33,381 nt of DNA, taken from Fulvivirga sp. (GTDB lineage Bacteria > Bacteroidota > Bacteroidia > Cytophagales > Cyclobacteriaceae). Under the pieces are notes generated by a model. That model did not search any database. It was not told the origin of the DNA and saw only the letters and a list, made by a program, of their open reading frames with translations. Positions 1-10,304 of the stretch are shown here, one piece after another. The stretch spans positions 1 to 33,381 of the forward strand of contig JANQLQ010000223.1 of the NCBI GenBank assembly GCA_028280565.1, written 5' to 3'. Position 1 is the first letter of the stretch; every line of letters begins with the position of its first letter. The position numbers and the translations under genes were made by a program.

Positions 1-106
1 GCCCTTTGCCTATTGCTAACTTGTCGAGAACTTCCCAACTTGGCAAATAGAGTTCATTGTTTAATTCTACACGTCAGTTGAGGCTTGACACGACACTAGC
101 GCCACG

Positions 107-184
107 TCGAAAAACCACATTACAAATGCTTCGGTTTCGTCCCAGGTGACACGAGCATCCTCGTTACAAACGAGGATGAGTGTC
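107..184. repeat. REP-like double-hairpin element downstream of susD
   Basis: Two palindromes lie side by side in the stretch downstream of the susD stop. The stronger has arms CATCCTCGTT (156-165) and AACGAGGATG (169-178) around an ACA loop, and is extended by GACAC/GTGTC outer arms. The second has a CATT-ACA-AATG core (118-128) inside weaker CGAAA/TTTCG arms. A related pair, in the opposite orientation, lies at 32133-32184. The shared core (TTTGTAA or TTTGCAT between CCTCG/CGAGG arms) suggests a REP-like family. A role as the susCD transcript terminator is possible, but there is no clear T-run. Confidence 0.5.
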
Positions 185-278
185 TTGGTTATATATTGTC
201 TACTGCCAAATTGCCTATTGCAACTCTTAAAAACCTGCAAAAATGATCATCACCCGTAATCGCAAAGGCTAAACAAAA

Positions 279-2036
279 CTAATACCCAGGATTTTGCCCT
301 ATATTGTCCGCATTGATCTGGGTTTGGGGTATGGGCAATGCATAGTTTCGATTGTCGTTCCAGTTCAGTTCCCCGGAATTGACCCTTTCGTAATATGCGG
401 CCTCTTCGGCGCCGATCCTCCAACGACATACATCAAACCACCAGCTTCCATGCTCGCCAAAAAGCTCTGCCCACCGCTCGTATTTTAGTGGGTCATTGCT
501 CAAAGGATCCCCGGCGCTGGCCATTGTAGGAGCAGTTAAGCTGGGGTAATCCACCGCCGAGGCAGCGTCTATTGGGAGATCGTATGCCCGTCTCCTCACT
601 TTATTGATGTACTCCAATGCAGTCGCATTATCGCCGGCGTTGAGGTTAGCCTCCGCATAGAGCAAATATACATCTGCTAGCCTGAGCCAGTACATATTCA
701 TGGCAATGGCTGCCTGCGGACCGGACCAAAAGTTACGACTTGTTAATGTGAACTTGCGGAAACTCCAAGCATAATCATCGCGGGTATCCATATCTCCTTC
801 TCCCCTATTTTTGGCAATGGCTACCATATTGTCATCTACAAAAATAGAATCCACCCGGGGTTGCTGGGCGTTCACCCAAAGGCGCGGATCCACGGACTGA
901 TCCTGCCGAACACGATTAGAAAGGTCGATGTACTCGGAACGACTGTAGGTGATGCGCGTAGTATCCGTCCATCCAAACCGCAGGATACTCTTATCATGCA
1001 GAAAAAAGTTACAGAAGCCATTACAAGTGGGATTGTTTTCGGCCGGATCTGCGTAATAATTGGGCCCGATAAGGATCGGGTAGAGGGTGGATGCATCTTC
1101 TTTGCCCCATCCGCCCACACTGACATCCGAATCGTTATAATTGATCTCGAAAATGGATTCTGAATTGAACGTATTTTCGTTATTGAACATATTGGCATAC
1201 ACATCGAATGACACGAGTGAGCTTCCGCTGTTATCGATCACGTCTCTCAATACCGTCATGGCGCTATCCCACTGCTGGGTAAATACATGCGCCCTGCCCA
1301 TAAAACCTTTCACCGCCCAAATACCAACCCGGGCTCTTTGATCGCCGTCCCATGTTTTATTGTCCAGTAGGGCTTCAGACTGCCTCAGATCCCTTTTAAT
1401 GAAATCCCAAACTTGTTGCACCGTGGCCCTCTCACGCTGGGTCTCTTCCAAGCTTACAGGCACCCGGTCGATAAGCGGAACTCCGCGTCTCTCTCCACCA
1501 CCGCTAGGCGTGATAAAAGATTCGCCGAAGAAATTGATCAAATAATAATAATTCCATGCCCTCAAAAACAGGATCTCACCCTCCCGGTAGCTCAACGTTT
1601 GCAGCTCATCCCCGGATAGGATAGTGCCATTCGTACGTAGCCTTTCGATAGCTTCAAGAGTGGCATTGGCCTTCCCAATGTTCTCATAGTGTTTATCCCA
1701 AATCTCCCTGATGATCGGGTTATCGGGGTTAAAATTGGCCCTGCTGCCTTGGTCAAACCGGTCATCACTGAAAGCCTGGTCCCCATAGTGAGACGCGCCC
1801 ACCCCTACTATAGCATGGGGATACCCGTCGAAAAAACCAAAACGAATGCGACCATAAACATCGTTTACCATCAGATCAATGTCTTCCACCCTGGCAGGAA
1901 AATTATCTGTTGCCAGCACGTCCGTATTTTCCGTATCCAAGAAGTCGTCGCTGCAAGACCATACCACGGCCAGTAGCACACCGGAAAAGACCAACAGCTC
2001 TACCCAATTTTTATTTTTACCTAGCTTTGTTTTCAT
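279..2036 (-). CDS. SusD/RagB-family glycan-binding outer-membrane lipoprotein
   Basis: This is the surface lipoprotein that binds a glycan and sits as a lid on its SusC transporter. The 585-aa product has a hydrophobic signal segment ending in a lipobox-like VWSC (Cys about residue 28), then the SusD pattern: an N-terminal region with FLRAWNYYYLINFFG, a middle region with YWLRLADVYLLYAEA, and a C-terminal ERWAELFGEHGSWWFDVCRW followed by ALPIPQTQI and a terminal NPGY. Length is usual for the family. The ATG lies 11 nt after the susC stop, so the two are co-transcribed. Pairing with a divergent hybrid regulator and GH92 suggests an alpha-mannose glycan, but the ligand cannot be read from the sequence. 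Confidence 0.95.
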   Translation of the reverse strand: MKTKLGKNKNWVELLVFSGVLLAVVWSCSDDFLDTENTDVLATDNFPARVEDIDLMVNDVYGRIRFGFFDGYPHAIVGVGASHYGDQAFSDDRFDQGSRANFNPDNPIIREIWDKHYENIGKANATLEAIERLRTNGTILSGDELQTLSYREGEILFLRAWNYYYLINFFGESFITPSGGGERRGVPLIDRVPVSLEETQRERATVQQVWDFIKRDLRQSEALLDNKTWDGDQRARVGIWAVKGFMGRAHVFTQQWDSAMTVLRDVIDNSGSSLVSFDVYANMFNNENTFNSESIFEINYNDSDVSVGGWGKEDASTLYPILIGPNYYADPAENNPTCNGFCNFFLHDKSILRFGWTDTTRITYSRSEYIDLSNRVRQDQSVDPRLWVNAQQPRVDSIFVDDNMVAIAKNRGEGDMDTRDDYAWSFRKFTLTSRNFWSGPQAAIAMNMYWLRLADVYLLYAEANLNAGDNATALEYINKVRRRAYDLPIDAASAVDYPSLTAPTMASAGDPLSNDPLKYERWAELFGEHGSWWFDVCRWRIGAEEAAYYERVNSGELNWNDNRNYALPIPQTQINADNIGQNPGY

Positions 2037-2047
2037 ATTTTTATTGA

Positions 2048-5000
2048 TTAAAACTCAACGTTCACACCTACAGAAAATAACCTGGAGTTGGGATATCGGA
2101 AGGTGGAATTATCTATTCCCCTAGATTGTACCTCCCCGGTAGGTGAGGTAGCTGTCACCCTACCGCTAAGCGCTGACTCAGGATCGATCCCGTCATAAGA
2201 GGTGATCGTGAACAGGTTGTCTGTCATAAAAAAGATCCTTAAAGACGAGGCGTGGATCTTGTCCAGCCATGCCTGCGGCAAATTGTATCCCACCTGGAGG
2301 TTCTTTAGCCGCAGGAAAGAGCCATCTTGAACATTAAAATCAGATATTTGGCTCCAATTACGTTCCGTAGAACGAGGTAGATCTGTCACCCCGTTGCCGT
2401 CGAAAAAGGAGGTCCTGTATATGGCCTCTGTACTGTTGTAGTCGTTAAAGAACAGGTGTTCAAAAGATCGCGTGGTATTAAGGATATCCACACCCTGTAC
2501 ACCGGTAAAGAACAACTGTAAGTCGAACCCTTTCCATTGGGCCCCCATCGTGATCCCATAATTAAAATCCGGCCATGGGTTTCCAATGAACGTCTTATCA
2601 TCATCGTTGATGATATCGTCATCGGTAATGTTACGATAGATCAAGTCACCGGCTAACGGGGTAGATCCATCTAAAGAAGGTCCATCCGGGTCATCTTGCT
2701 GGTAAATGCCGTCAGTAACGAATCCCCAAAACTGCCCTAGCGGCTCCCCTGGCGCACTCCTGCTGGCTTGCGCAAAAGCGTACGCTTCATTTGTAGACCC
2801 TGAAAAGATCTGCTGGTCAATAACATCCGGCGAAAGTGAAACGAGCTCATTACGGTTAAAGGCCCCGTTAGCACCGATGTTGTAAGACACGTCGCCCACA
2901 GAACTCCTGTATTCCAAAGCAAATTCCAGCCCCGTATTTTTCACCTCTCCAATGTTGAACTGGACATCTTCACCCAACCCTGCAACGGCAGAAAGGGGAA
3001 CTTGGTACAGCATATCTTGGGTGGTCCTGTCGTACCAATCCACGGAAAGGGTCAGCTTGTTTTCAAAGAACCCGGCGTCTACACCTATGTTCAATGTACG
3101 GATGGTTTCCCACTGTATATCTTCATTCGGCAGTTTGTTGGACAGGTTAATACTGCCCTGCTTTCCGCCTCCAAGGTCCACGGCAAACCCCGGGGAAAAA
3201 TCCCCGATAAAGAGGAAGTTGTCTATCCCTTGAAAGTTGCCCAACGATCCTAGGCTAAACCTCAATTTTAAATTGCTTACTTGCGAGACTGAGGCCATAA
3301 AGTTCTCCTCGCTGATCTTCCAACCTAAGGACATGGAGGGGAATACCCCGTATTTATTACCCGGCCCAAAAACTGTGGCTACGCCATCGCGACGGACATT
3401 GAACTGCGCTAAGTATTTGCCTTGATACGAATAATTGATCCGTCCGAACTGCGATAAGATGCGATAGTTATCCGCCCCTCGAAAAACGGGTCTATTTAAC
3501 GTGTCGGTCACGCTAAGATCAGAATTCTGCGCCAAGGGAACTTGCGGAAAGAAAGCGTTCCCTTGCAAGTTAGAGAATTTATCCTTCCTGGCTTCATACC
3601 CGATCATAGCGCTCACATCATGCTTATCATTGAAATTTTTAGTATACATCAACGTGTAATTCGCCAACAGTTGACGTCGATTGGCGAATTCCCGGCCGAA
3701 CTCTTCCTGGACGCGCTCTACCCGTCCAAAATCGAATGCATAGTCAAAATAATAGCTGTTGCTGTTTTCCAGGTTGATCCCACCGTTGGTCCGGAAATGC
3801 AACCCATCGATGATCTCCCAATCCAGGTAAGCGGAGGCATTCAGGATATAAGACTCATCTTCCTGGAAGTTGACAAATTCCTCGGCCACCGCGTTACCAC
3901 GCTGGGAAAAGGTGTCCCGGCCCCAGTCACCATTCGGCTCCCTTACAGGGACCAGGGGTGAGGTCCGAAAACTTAAAGGCCCGGAGTTGGGAAGTTGGGT
4001 AGGGTTTGACATGGTGTAGGTACCGTAAAGTGTCTGCCCTACCGTAAGCCGCTTGTTTACTTTATGCTCAGAATTTAATCGTAAAGTGTAACGCTCCACA
4101 AGGTTATCGATGCGGACACCCTCTAAGCTTTGGTAATTCATCGATGCATAGAAGGTGGATTTTTCGCCCCCTCCGCTCAAATAAGCGGTGTAGTTCTGCT
4201 CAATACCAGCATCATAGAGTTCGTCAAACCAATCCGTATCGGGAAAAGTACCATTAAACTGGTCAGGAGGAGCGCCATTAGCGATTTGGGCCTGGATATA
4301 CCGGTCGCGACCGAGTAACTCGGGCAGGTTAAATACCCGCCTTACCCCGTAATTCACGTTGGCCCCTGTCGTGATACGATCGGATTGTCCTTTTTTTGTT
4401 GTGATCAAGATCACACCCCCGGAACCTAACGTTCCATAAATAGCCGCTGCGCTGGCATCTTTGATCACTTCTATCGATTCAATATCTTGGATGTTAAAGT
4501 TGAATCCCGTCCCAAAAAACGGCATGCCATCCACCACATAAAGCGGCGCTACCCCGTTAAGGTTACCCGGCCCACGGATCGTAATGTTGGGCTGGCTACC
4601 GGGCTCGCCACTGCTCGGGGTAACATATACCCCTGCCACCCTGCCTTGAATGGCATCTGCAACACTATTCACAGGCAGGTTCTTAATATCTTCCGACTTT
4701 ACCGTGGCAATAGCGCCGGTAAGGTCTGACCGTTTTTGCTCACCATAGCCTACCACCACAATCTCCTCTAAGGCCTTGATATCGAGCTCCATGTTTAAGT
4801 CAATAGAAGACCTGCTGCTCACGGGGATTTCAGTGGTCTTAAAACCCACGAAAGAAAACACTAATACGCCATTCGCCGGAACACTTAATGAGTATCTTCC
4901 GTCGATGTCCGTGACCGTACCCGTACTTGTGCCTTTCAGCAAAACAGATACGCCGGGCAATGGTGTAGCAGCTCCTTCAGTAACTCTACCACTTACTTCT

Positions 5001-5101
5001 ATTTCCTGCGCCATCGCAGGCAGGCAGGATAAAATAAGAAGTGTAGTCATAAGAATGAAAGCTCGTGCGAACCTGTTAGTTACAGTAGAAATTTCAATCA
5101 T
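2048..5101 (-). CDS. SusC/RagA-family TonB-dependent outer-membrane transporter
   Basis: This TonB-dependent channel imports oligosaccharides with its SusD partner. After a signal peptide ending AMAQ comes a carboxypeptidase-regulatory-like N-terminal domain (VSGRVTEG, then PLPGVSVLLKGTSTGTVTD), a TonB box region (EEIVVVGYGEQKRSDLTGA), a plug domain (NVADAIQGRVAGV-type stretch and IYGTLGSGGVILITTKKG) and a long beta-barrel ending SRLFSVGVNVEF. The TLGSGG in the plug replaces the more common SRGANG. I chose the ATG at 5101; a TTG two codons upstream is in frame but less likely. Length near 1017 aa is typical. It is first in a two-gene operon with susD and divergent from the hybrid regulator. 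Confidence 0.96.
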   Translation of the reverse strand: MIEISTVTNRFARAFILMTTLLILSCLPAMAQEIEVSGRVTEGAATPLPGVSVLLKGTSTGTVTDIDGRYSLSVPANGVLVFSFVGFKTTEIPVSSRSSIDLNMELDIKALEEIVVVGYGEQKRSDLTGAIATVKSEDIKNLPVNSVADAIQGRVAGVYVTPSSGEPGSQPNITIRGPGNLNGVAPLYVVDGMPFFGTGFNFNIQDIESIEVIKDASAAAIYGTLGSGGVILITTKKGQSDRITTGANVNYGVRRVFNLPELLGRDRYIQAQIANGAPPDQFNGTFPDTDWFDELYDAGIEQNYTAYLSGGGEKSTFYASMNYQSLEGVRIDNLVERYTLRLNSEHKVNKRLTVGQTLYGTYTMSNPTQLPNSGPLSFRTSPLVPVREPNGDWGRDTFSQRGNAVAEEFVNFQEDESYILNASAYLDWEIIDGLHFRTNGGINLENSNSYYFDYAFDFGRVERVQEEFGREFANRRQLLANYTLMYTKNFNDKHDVSAMIGYEARKDKFSNLQGNAFFPQVPLAQNSDLSVTDTLNRPVFRGADNYRILSQFGRINYSYQGKYLAQFNVRRDGVATVFGPGNKYGVFPSMSLGWKISEENFMASVSQVSNLKLRFSLGSLGNFQGIDNFLFIGDFSPGFAVDLGGGKQGSINLSNKLPNEDIQWETIRTLNIGVDAGFFENKLTLSVDWYDRTTQDMLYQVPLSAVAGLGEDVQFNIGEVKNTGLEFALEYRSSVGDVSYNIGANGAFNRNELVSLSPDVIDQQIFSGSTNEAYAFAQASRSAPGEPLGQFWGFVTDGIYQQDDPDGPSLDGSTPLAGDLIYRNITDDDIINDDDKTFIGNPWPDFNYGITMGAQWKGFDLQLFFTGVQGVDILNTTRSFEHLFFNDYNSTEAIYRTSFFDGNGVTDLPRSTERNWSQISDFNVQDGSFLRLKNLQVGYNLPQAWLDKIHASSLRIFFMTDNLFTITSYDGIDPESALSGRVTATSPTGEVQSRGIDNSTFRYPNSRLFSVGVNVEF

Positions 5102-5627
5102 ACTCAATTCTGTTTAAAAAGGTTGAACCCAACGATGCAAACCCTGCAAACGTTTGATATTAAAAGACATGCCACCATAAAATGACATCGTTTCTCTTTG
5201 AACCATTGGCATTTAAAAATTAATAAATTAAAAATTGTATGGTTTTTAGAACAACTCCCCTCTTTGAATTAAACACACCTGGGGTTGGGTTAGATTAAAA
5301 GAAGTTCGATCTCTTGTTACTAAATGTCACCTAACACTACATTGGAGGCCAACACAAATAAATTGAGAGGTTTAGCCAGATCATTTGTTAACATGATAAG
5401 TCATAGGTGGTAGTTGAAGTTTCGAAAACCATGTAGTGTAGGAAGGTGACCACTGGTAAGATATCGAATAATCAATACCTTTGAAGAATTGCCTTTGTCC
5501 ATCCAGCCTAATAGAGATGATAAACGTAGACATAATTTTTACCCGGCAAGTCATTTTTTTGACCGTTGATCCATGGGCGTTTTTAAAGGGTTTTACCCTG
5601 ACGCATGGTCAAGGATCGTGGCATTCC
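5102..5627. other. Divergent intergenic region between susC and the hybrid regulator
   Basis: About 500 bases with no convincing gene, AT-rich near 5210-5260. It must contain the promoters of both the susC-susD operon and the regulator gene, and probably the site where the regulator acts. I found no good match to the Bacteroidota -7 element on the minus strand; one match on the plus strand is listed separately. Regulators of this class usually bind close to the susC promoter, but I could not identify an operator by eye. Confidence 0.5.
5476..5483 (+). promoter_or_regulatory. Candidate Bacteroidota -7 element for the hybrid regulator gene
   Basis: TACCTTTG fits the Bacteroidota -7 consensus TAnnTTTG. 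No clear TTTG -33 element lies at the right distance upstream, so the assignment is weak. It would place transcription start roughly 130 bases before the preferred GTG start. Confidence 0.25.
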
Positions 5628-8600
5628 GTGGCTAGTAAGTTTATCGTACTTTTTATGATGGCCTTTCATTTAACTGGGGCCGCTCAACCCCATAACGACA
5701 TCTTATTCGAACATCTTTCTATTGAATCAGGCCTTTCCAATAATAATGTGCAGTGCATTGTGCAAGACCAGGTGGGTTACCTGTGGTTTGGCACGTATGA
5801 TGGTTTAAACCGCTACAATGGGTACACATTTGATGTTTACAAATCGCATCCCGGGGACAGTACACGCTTAGAAGATAGTAACATTTATTCCATGATGATC
5901 GATCGTAAGGGCCAGCTTTGGATAGGGACAAAATACGGGGGGCTCTCACGTTTTAATGCGGCTACGGAATCTTTTACCACCTGGCGTAATACACCGGGTG
6001 ACACCAACAGCCTCGGGCATGATTGGATACTTTCCATGTACGAAGACCAGGACGGCACCTTGTGGTTGGGTAGCGGGAATGGGTTATGCCGCGTAATCCC
6101 CGGTGATCAGATCGATGGCCCGGGAAATACAATACAAGGCTTTCAAACGTTTGGCGCAGATGCTTCCAACCCGATGAAGATCAACAAAATAAATAGTGCC
6201 GGGAAACAACGGTTATGGCTCTCTACGTCCAAAGGGTTGCTATTATTCAATGCGGAAACCAAGAAATTCGAAGCAAACTATACGCATCAATTCCAGGGAC
6301 GCAATGCGGATAACAACAATATCACGGGTGGAATACTGTATGATCCCCGGGATAAACTGCTAGTAGGGTGTTACACCGGTTTATACCAGTTATTAGAAAA
6401 TGAGCGTCAGTATTCTTTACTTCCTATCCGGATCGGCACCCAAGAATCTTACGTAAATACGCCAGTCAACAGTATGATGAACGACGGGAACGGCCTATTA
6501 TGGATAGGGACGAACCAAGGCCTTTTTCTCAAACAACTAGACAACGAGCAAGCCGTATGGATGACCCATGATTTTAACGACCCCGCCAGCTTAGGGCGTA
6601 ACCATGTACAAGACATTTATAAGGACCGGCAGGGCATCATTTGGGTAGCTACGCTAGACGGGGGTGTGAGCAAGTACGACCCCAATAAGGCCAAGTTCAA
6701 ATTGCGCCTTAAAGACATTAACCTCTCCGAAAGCCAAGAAATACGTTCTTTTAAATCCGCCTATCAAACTTCTGACGGACATGTTTGGATAGGAACGGAT
6801 TATGGTTTGCATGAACTCATTAAAGAAAATAACGACTTTCAATTACTTCGCTCCTTTTCCCATGACCAGCAAGACGAAACCACGCTCAATATTGGCGGTA
6901 TCACTTCGATCATCCAGCAAAATGAGCACCAGCTATTCCTGGGGCATTGGGGCGGCGGCCTCAATCGTATGGACCTGGTGAGCGAGAGGGTATCTCGCTA
7001 TGGCTTTGACAATTCCGAAAGCTTGAATAGCAATAACCAGTTGAGCTGCTGCATTACCACCATGAAAGCCGACAGCCAGCAACGCCTATGGCTGGGGACT
7101 ATCTATGGTTTCCTGGAAAAATTTGACCCGGTAACCGAGGCTTTCAGCAGTTACAAAATAGGGGAATGGATCTGGGACCTGTACCTTGATGAAGAAGCAG
7201 GGAAAGTATGGTGCGCTACTGAAAATGGCTTTTGCTTTTATCAATTAGAAACAGGTGAGAATTATTGTTATAAAAACGACCCTGGAAATCCAAAAAGTAT
7301 CAGTGATGATCGTACCTGGGCAGTGTACCGGGATACCAAGAATAGGATGTGGGTCGGGACTTACAACGGGTTAGAATTGTTTGACCCGGGTACAGGAACA
7401 TTTTCCCGGTTTTATGATGCTGGTCTTGAAAGTTTTACGGTGTATCGCATCAACGAGGACCGTAAAGGTATGCTTTGGCTAGGCACCCCAAAAGGGATCA
7501 CTAAGTTTAACCCTAACGACAGTACTTACCGGCATTTCACCCGCGCTGATGGGGCCTTTCCCGAGGCGAAATGGTCATACACAGACCGCGAGGGTTGGAT
7601 GTATTTCGGGGGGATCAAAGGTGTAAATGTTTTCAAACCTAGCGAGATCATGATCAACCAGGAACAACCTGCGTTGGTCTTTACCGGTTTTAGGTTGTTC
7701 AACCGTCCTGTGATCCCCGGGGAGGCGCAGGCCCTGGAAAAACCCATTGCCGTAGCCCGGGAGATCAACTTGGACTATACTCAAAATGTCTTTTCCATAG
7801 AATTTGCTGCCTTAAACTATACTTCTACCTCGAAAAACAGGTATGCGTATAAACTAGAAGGCTTTTCGGATAATTGGTCGTACATTGGGAATGATCGTAC
7901 CGCTACCTATACCAACCTAGACCCTGGCAACTATACCTTCAGGGTGATCGCCTCTAATAACGACAACATTTGGAACGACAAAGGCATATCGATCGCGATC
8001 AACATCCGCCCTCCTTTTTGGAATACATGGTGGTTCAGGTCATTAGCCACACTTACTTTATTTGCAGCGATTATCGCTTGGATCAGGTTGAGGATACGGA
8101 TGATAAAAATCAAAAAGCGAGAACTGGAACAGTTGGTGACTACCCGGACCTCAGAATTACAGCATGCCAATGAAATACTGGGCATTCAAAAAGACGAGAT
8201 CTCGAAAAAGAACCTGGACCTGGAGCGAATGGCTTTGGAAGTGGAACGTTCCAGCCAAATGAAGTTGAACTTTTTCACCAATATTTCACATGAGTTACGA
8301 ACCCCATTAAGCCTTATCCTTGGCCCCTTGGAAAAGCTTACGGAAGAATTCAAAACCAACCCGCGCTATGGTGTAATCCTGAACATGATGCAAAATAATA
8401 TGCTCAGGTTACTCCGGCTGATCAACCAGCTACTTGACCTTTCAAAGGTAGATGGCGGTTTTATGAAAGTGCAAGTAACCTACAGCAACATCTCCTCTTT
8501 TACTCGCCAGATCTATTCCTCCTTCCAATTTATGGCCAAAAGGAACACGATCCAATATTCCTTCGAAGACCATCTTTCAAAGCCTATGGCGTACTTCGAC

Positions 8601-9848
8601 GCCGACAAGGTAGAAAAGATCTTATACAATGTCATCAGCAACGCCTTTAAATTCACCCCGCGAAACGGAAGCATTACCGTTACGATAGACGGTCAATACG
8701 ATCCCAACGGTGCCCTGCGCTTGGTTACGGTCTCCGTCTTAGACACGGGGCAAGGAATTGCTTCCAAAGATATTGATAGGATTTTTGGACGTTTTGAGAG
8801 GGGAGGAAACACGGAAAACAGCGCGTATATGCCGGGGCAAGGGATTGGACTGGCATTGGCCCAAAGCTTGGCCCACCTTCATCACGGGGAGATCAAGGTA
8901 TCGAGTGAAAAACAGCTGGGCACCAAATTTGAAATAACCTTAGGAGTGGCAAAGCAGCTATTTTCCCCGGGGCAGGTCATTGCGCAACCTCTTGATCTAC
9001 CGGTCACTCCTAGCGCACAAGAGCAAGAGGCCTTGGTAGATACAAACCCTAGCGCCGGGGAATTCTCCCCCCACGTTAACCCGGAACTTGACACGATTTT
9101 GGTGGTAGAAGATAATCACGACCTACGTCACTTTATTACCATGGAGTTATCCGGGTATTTTAATGTGATCACCGCCGAAAATGGCGAAAAAGGATGGGAA
9201 CATTGTGTAACATTTCAGCCTGACCTCGTGCTTTCAGACATTATGATGCCCAAATTGAGCGGAACTGACCTATGCAGTAAAATAAAATCCGACGAAAGAA
9301 CAAGCCATATCCAAGTGATCCTTCTTACGGCCAAAGCCGCCTTGGACGATCAGAAAAAAGGATTCGAATACGGGGCGGATGATTATGTCATGAAGCCTTT
9401 CAGCATACAAGTGCTTAAGCTCAAGGTGAAAAACTTACTGGAAACCCGGAAAAAGATGCAGTCAAAGTATCGTGATATGGGGATCATCCCCTCGATACCT
9501 ACCGGGAATAAGGCCGATGAAGAGCTTGTAAAAAGTGCAGTGGCAATAGTAGAGAATAACCTCGCTGATCCCAAGCTTAGTCCCCAGCAGCTAGGCAGGG
9601 AGCTTGGCCTGAGCCGGTCACTGTTATATGCCAAGCTAAAGTCCCTCACGGGCATGCCCGTTAATGAATTTATTAAGGACCTCCGGCTAAAAAAAGCGGC
9701 TTGGATATTACAGCACCACCCCGGGCTGCCGGTATCCCAGGTGGCCATGGAAGTCGGTTTTGTTAATCATTCCCATTTTACCCGGAGTTTCAGGGAGCGT
9801 TTCGGTATGTCACCTAGTGACTATGCCTCATCACTTTCCACTGACTAG
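5628..9848 (+). CDS. Hybrid two-component system sensor/regulator (HTCS)
   Basis: A single protein senses a glycan fragment in the periplasm and activates the PUL. It has a signal peptide ending GAAQ, then two-component-regulator propeller repeats (the first has GYLWFGTYDGLNRYNGY; many LWLGT/IWIGT repeats follow), a Y_Y_Y domain (YAYKLEGFSDNW), one membrane helix, a histidine kinase with His888 in NISHELRTPLSLILGPLEKL, an ATPase domain (DTGQGI; GQGIGLALAQSLA), a receiver domain with Asp1204 in LSDIMMPK and its Lys in VMKPF, and a C-terminal AraC-type HTH (VAMEVGFVNHSHFTRSFRERFG). The GTG at 5628 gives a normal signal peptide; an in-frame ATG at 5517 would leave an overlong leader. It is divergent from susC and upstream of GH92. 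Confidence 0.93.
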   Translation: MASKFIVLFMMAFHLTGAAQPHNDILFEHLSIESGLSNNNVQCIVQDQVGYLWFGTYDGLNRYNGYTFDVYKSHPGDSTRLEDSNIYSMMIDRKGQLWIGTKYGGLSRFNAATESFTTWRNTPGDTNSLGHDWILSMYEDQDGTLWLGSGNGLCRVIPGDQIDGPGNTIQGFQTFGADASNPMKINKINSAGKQRLWLSTSKGLLLFNAETKKFEANYTHQFQGRNADNNNITGGILYDPRDKLLVGCYTGLYQLLENERQYSLLPIRIGTQESYVNTPVNSMMNDGNGLLWIGTNQGLFLKQLDNEQAVWMTHDFNDPASLGRNHVQDIYKDRQGIIWVATLDGGVSKYDPNKAKFKLRLKDINLSESQEIRSFKSAYQTSDGHVWIGTDYGLHELIKENNDFQLLRSFSHDQQDETTLNIGGITSIIQQNEHQLFLGHWGGGLNRMDLVSERVSRYGFDNSESLNSNNQLSCCITTMKADSQQRLWLGTIYGFLEKFDPVTEAFSSYKIGEWIWDLYLDEEAGKVWCATENGFCFYQLETGENYCYKNDPGNPKSISDDRTWAVYRDTKNRMWVGTYNGLELFDPGTGTFSRFYDAGLESFTVYRINEDRKGMLWLGTPKGITKFNPNDSTYRHFTRADGAFPEAKWSYTDREGWMYFGGIKGVNVFKPSEIMINQEQPALVFTGFRLFNRPVIPGEAQALEKPIAVAREINLDYTQNVFSIEFAALNYTSTSKNRYAYKLEGFSDNWSYIGNDRTATYTNLDPGNYTFRVIASNNDNIWNDKGISIAINIRPPFWNTWWFRSLATLTLFAAIIAWIRLRIRMIKIKKRELEQLVTTRTSELQHANEILGIQKDEISKKNLDLERMALEVERSSQMKLNFFTNISHELRTPLSLILGPLEKLTEEFKTNPRYGVILNMMQNNMLRLLRLINQLLDLSKVDGGFMKVQVTYSNISSFTRQIYSSFQFMAKRNTIQYSFEDHLSKPMAYFDADKVEKILYNVISNAFKFTPRNGSITVTIDGQYDPNGALRLVTVSVLDTGQGIASKDIDRIFGRFERGGNTENSAYMPGQGIGLALAQSLAHLHHGEIKVSSEKQLGTKFEITLGVAKQLFSPGQVIAQPLDLPVTPSAQEQEALVDTNPSAGEFSPHVNPELDTILVVEDNHDLRHFITMELSGYFNVITAENGEKGWEHCVTFQPDLVLSDIMMPKLSGTDLCSKIKSDERTSHIQVILLTAKAALDDQKKGFEYGADDYVMKPFSIQVLKLKVKNLLETRKKMQSKYRDMGIIPSIPTGNKADEELVKSAVAIVENNLADPKLSPQQLGRELGLSRSLLYAKLKSLTGMPVNEFIKDLRLKKAAWILQHHPGLPVSQVAMEVGFVNHSHFTRSFRERFGMSPSDYASSLSTD

Positions 9849-9921
9849 TGTTACATTTTCAGACTTAAGTAATTGATAATGAATTTTTTATTTTTAAAAC
9901 CTAAACTCGATTAAAAAAATG

Positions 9922-9996
9922 ATCGTCATTCCGCGCCGGTGGTTGTGAAAGGGCTAATGGCGAGAGCCGCCCAGCAAGGCTGGCAGGAATGACGAT
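9922..9996. repeat. 75-bp inverted-repeat (MITE/REP-like) element
   Basis: Perfect 11-bp terminal arms ATCGTCATTCC (9922-9932) and GGAATGACGAT (9986-9996) enclose a GC-rich interior with its own CCAGC/GCTGG hairpin (9971-9983). It sits in the 456-base gap between the regulator stop and the GH92 start. The rest of that gap shows no gene; there is no T-run to make it a standard terminator. The form fits a small non-autonomous repeat. Confidence 0.5.
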
Positions 9997-10304
9997 AAAG
10001 AAGGTCTTTTTCGTTTTTGATGAGGGTATCTCAACGGTTCCTTTGTCGTTAAATCTCTGCCTATCAAATAATTGAATGCAGCAAAGTAACGCCACTCGAT
10101 GAGATGACCTCGCGTTTCTTCTTACCCGGGTCAAATCTTTTAGTACAAGATCAATGTCAAATACTTATGGATAGTCTTATCTATTTAGTGCCTGCAATGT
10201 ATTGCATAGGCAAAAACAACACCCGGAGGTTAACCGGAATACTATTTTGGTTTGAACAATACCCCATAGCGCATTTGTCTATGGGAACGAGTAAAGTACT
10301 TTTG

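Noticed and set aside
3542-3961. Plus-strand open frame of 139 codons inside susC
   Set aside because: It is a shadow of the strongly supported susC frame on the opposite strand.
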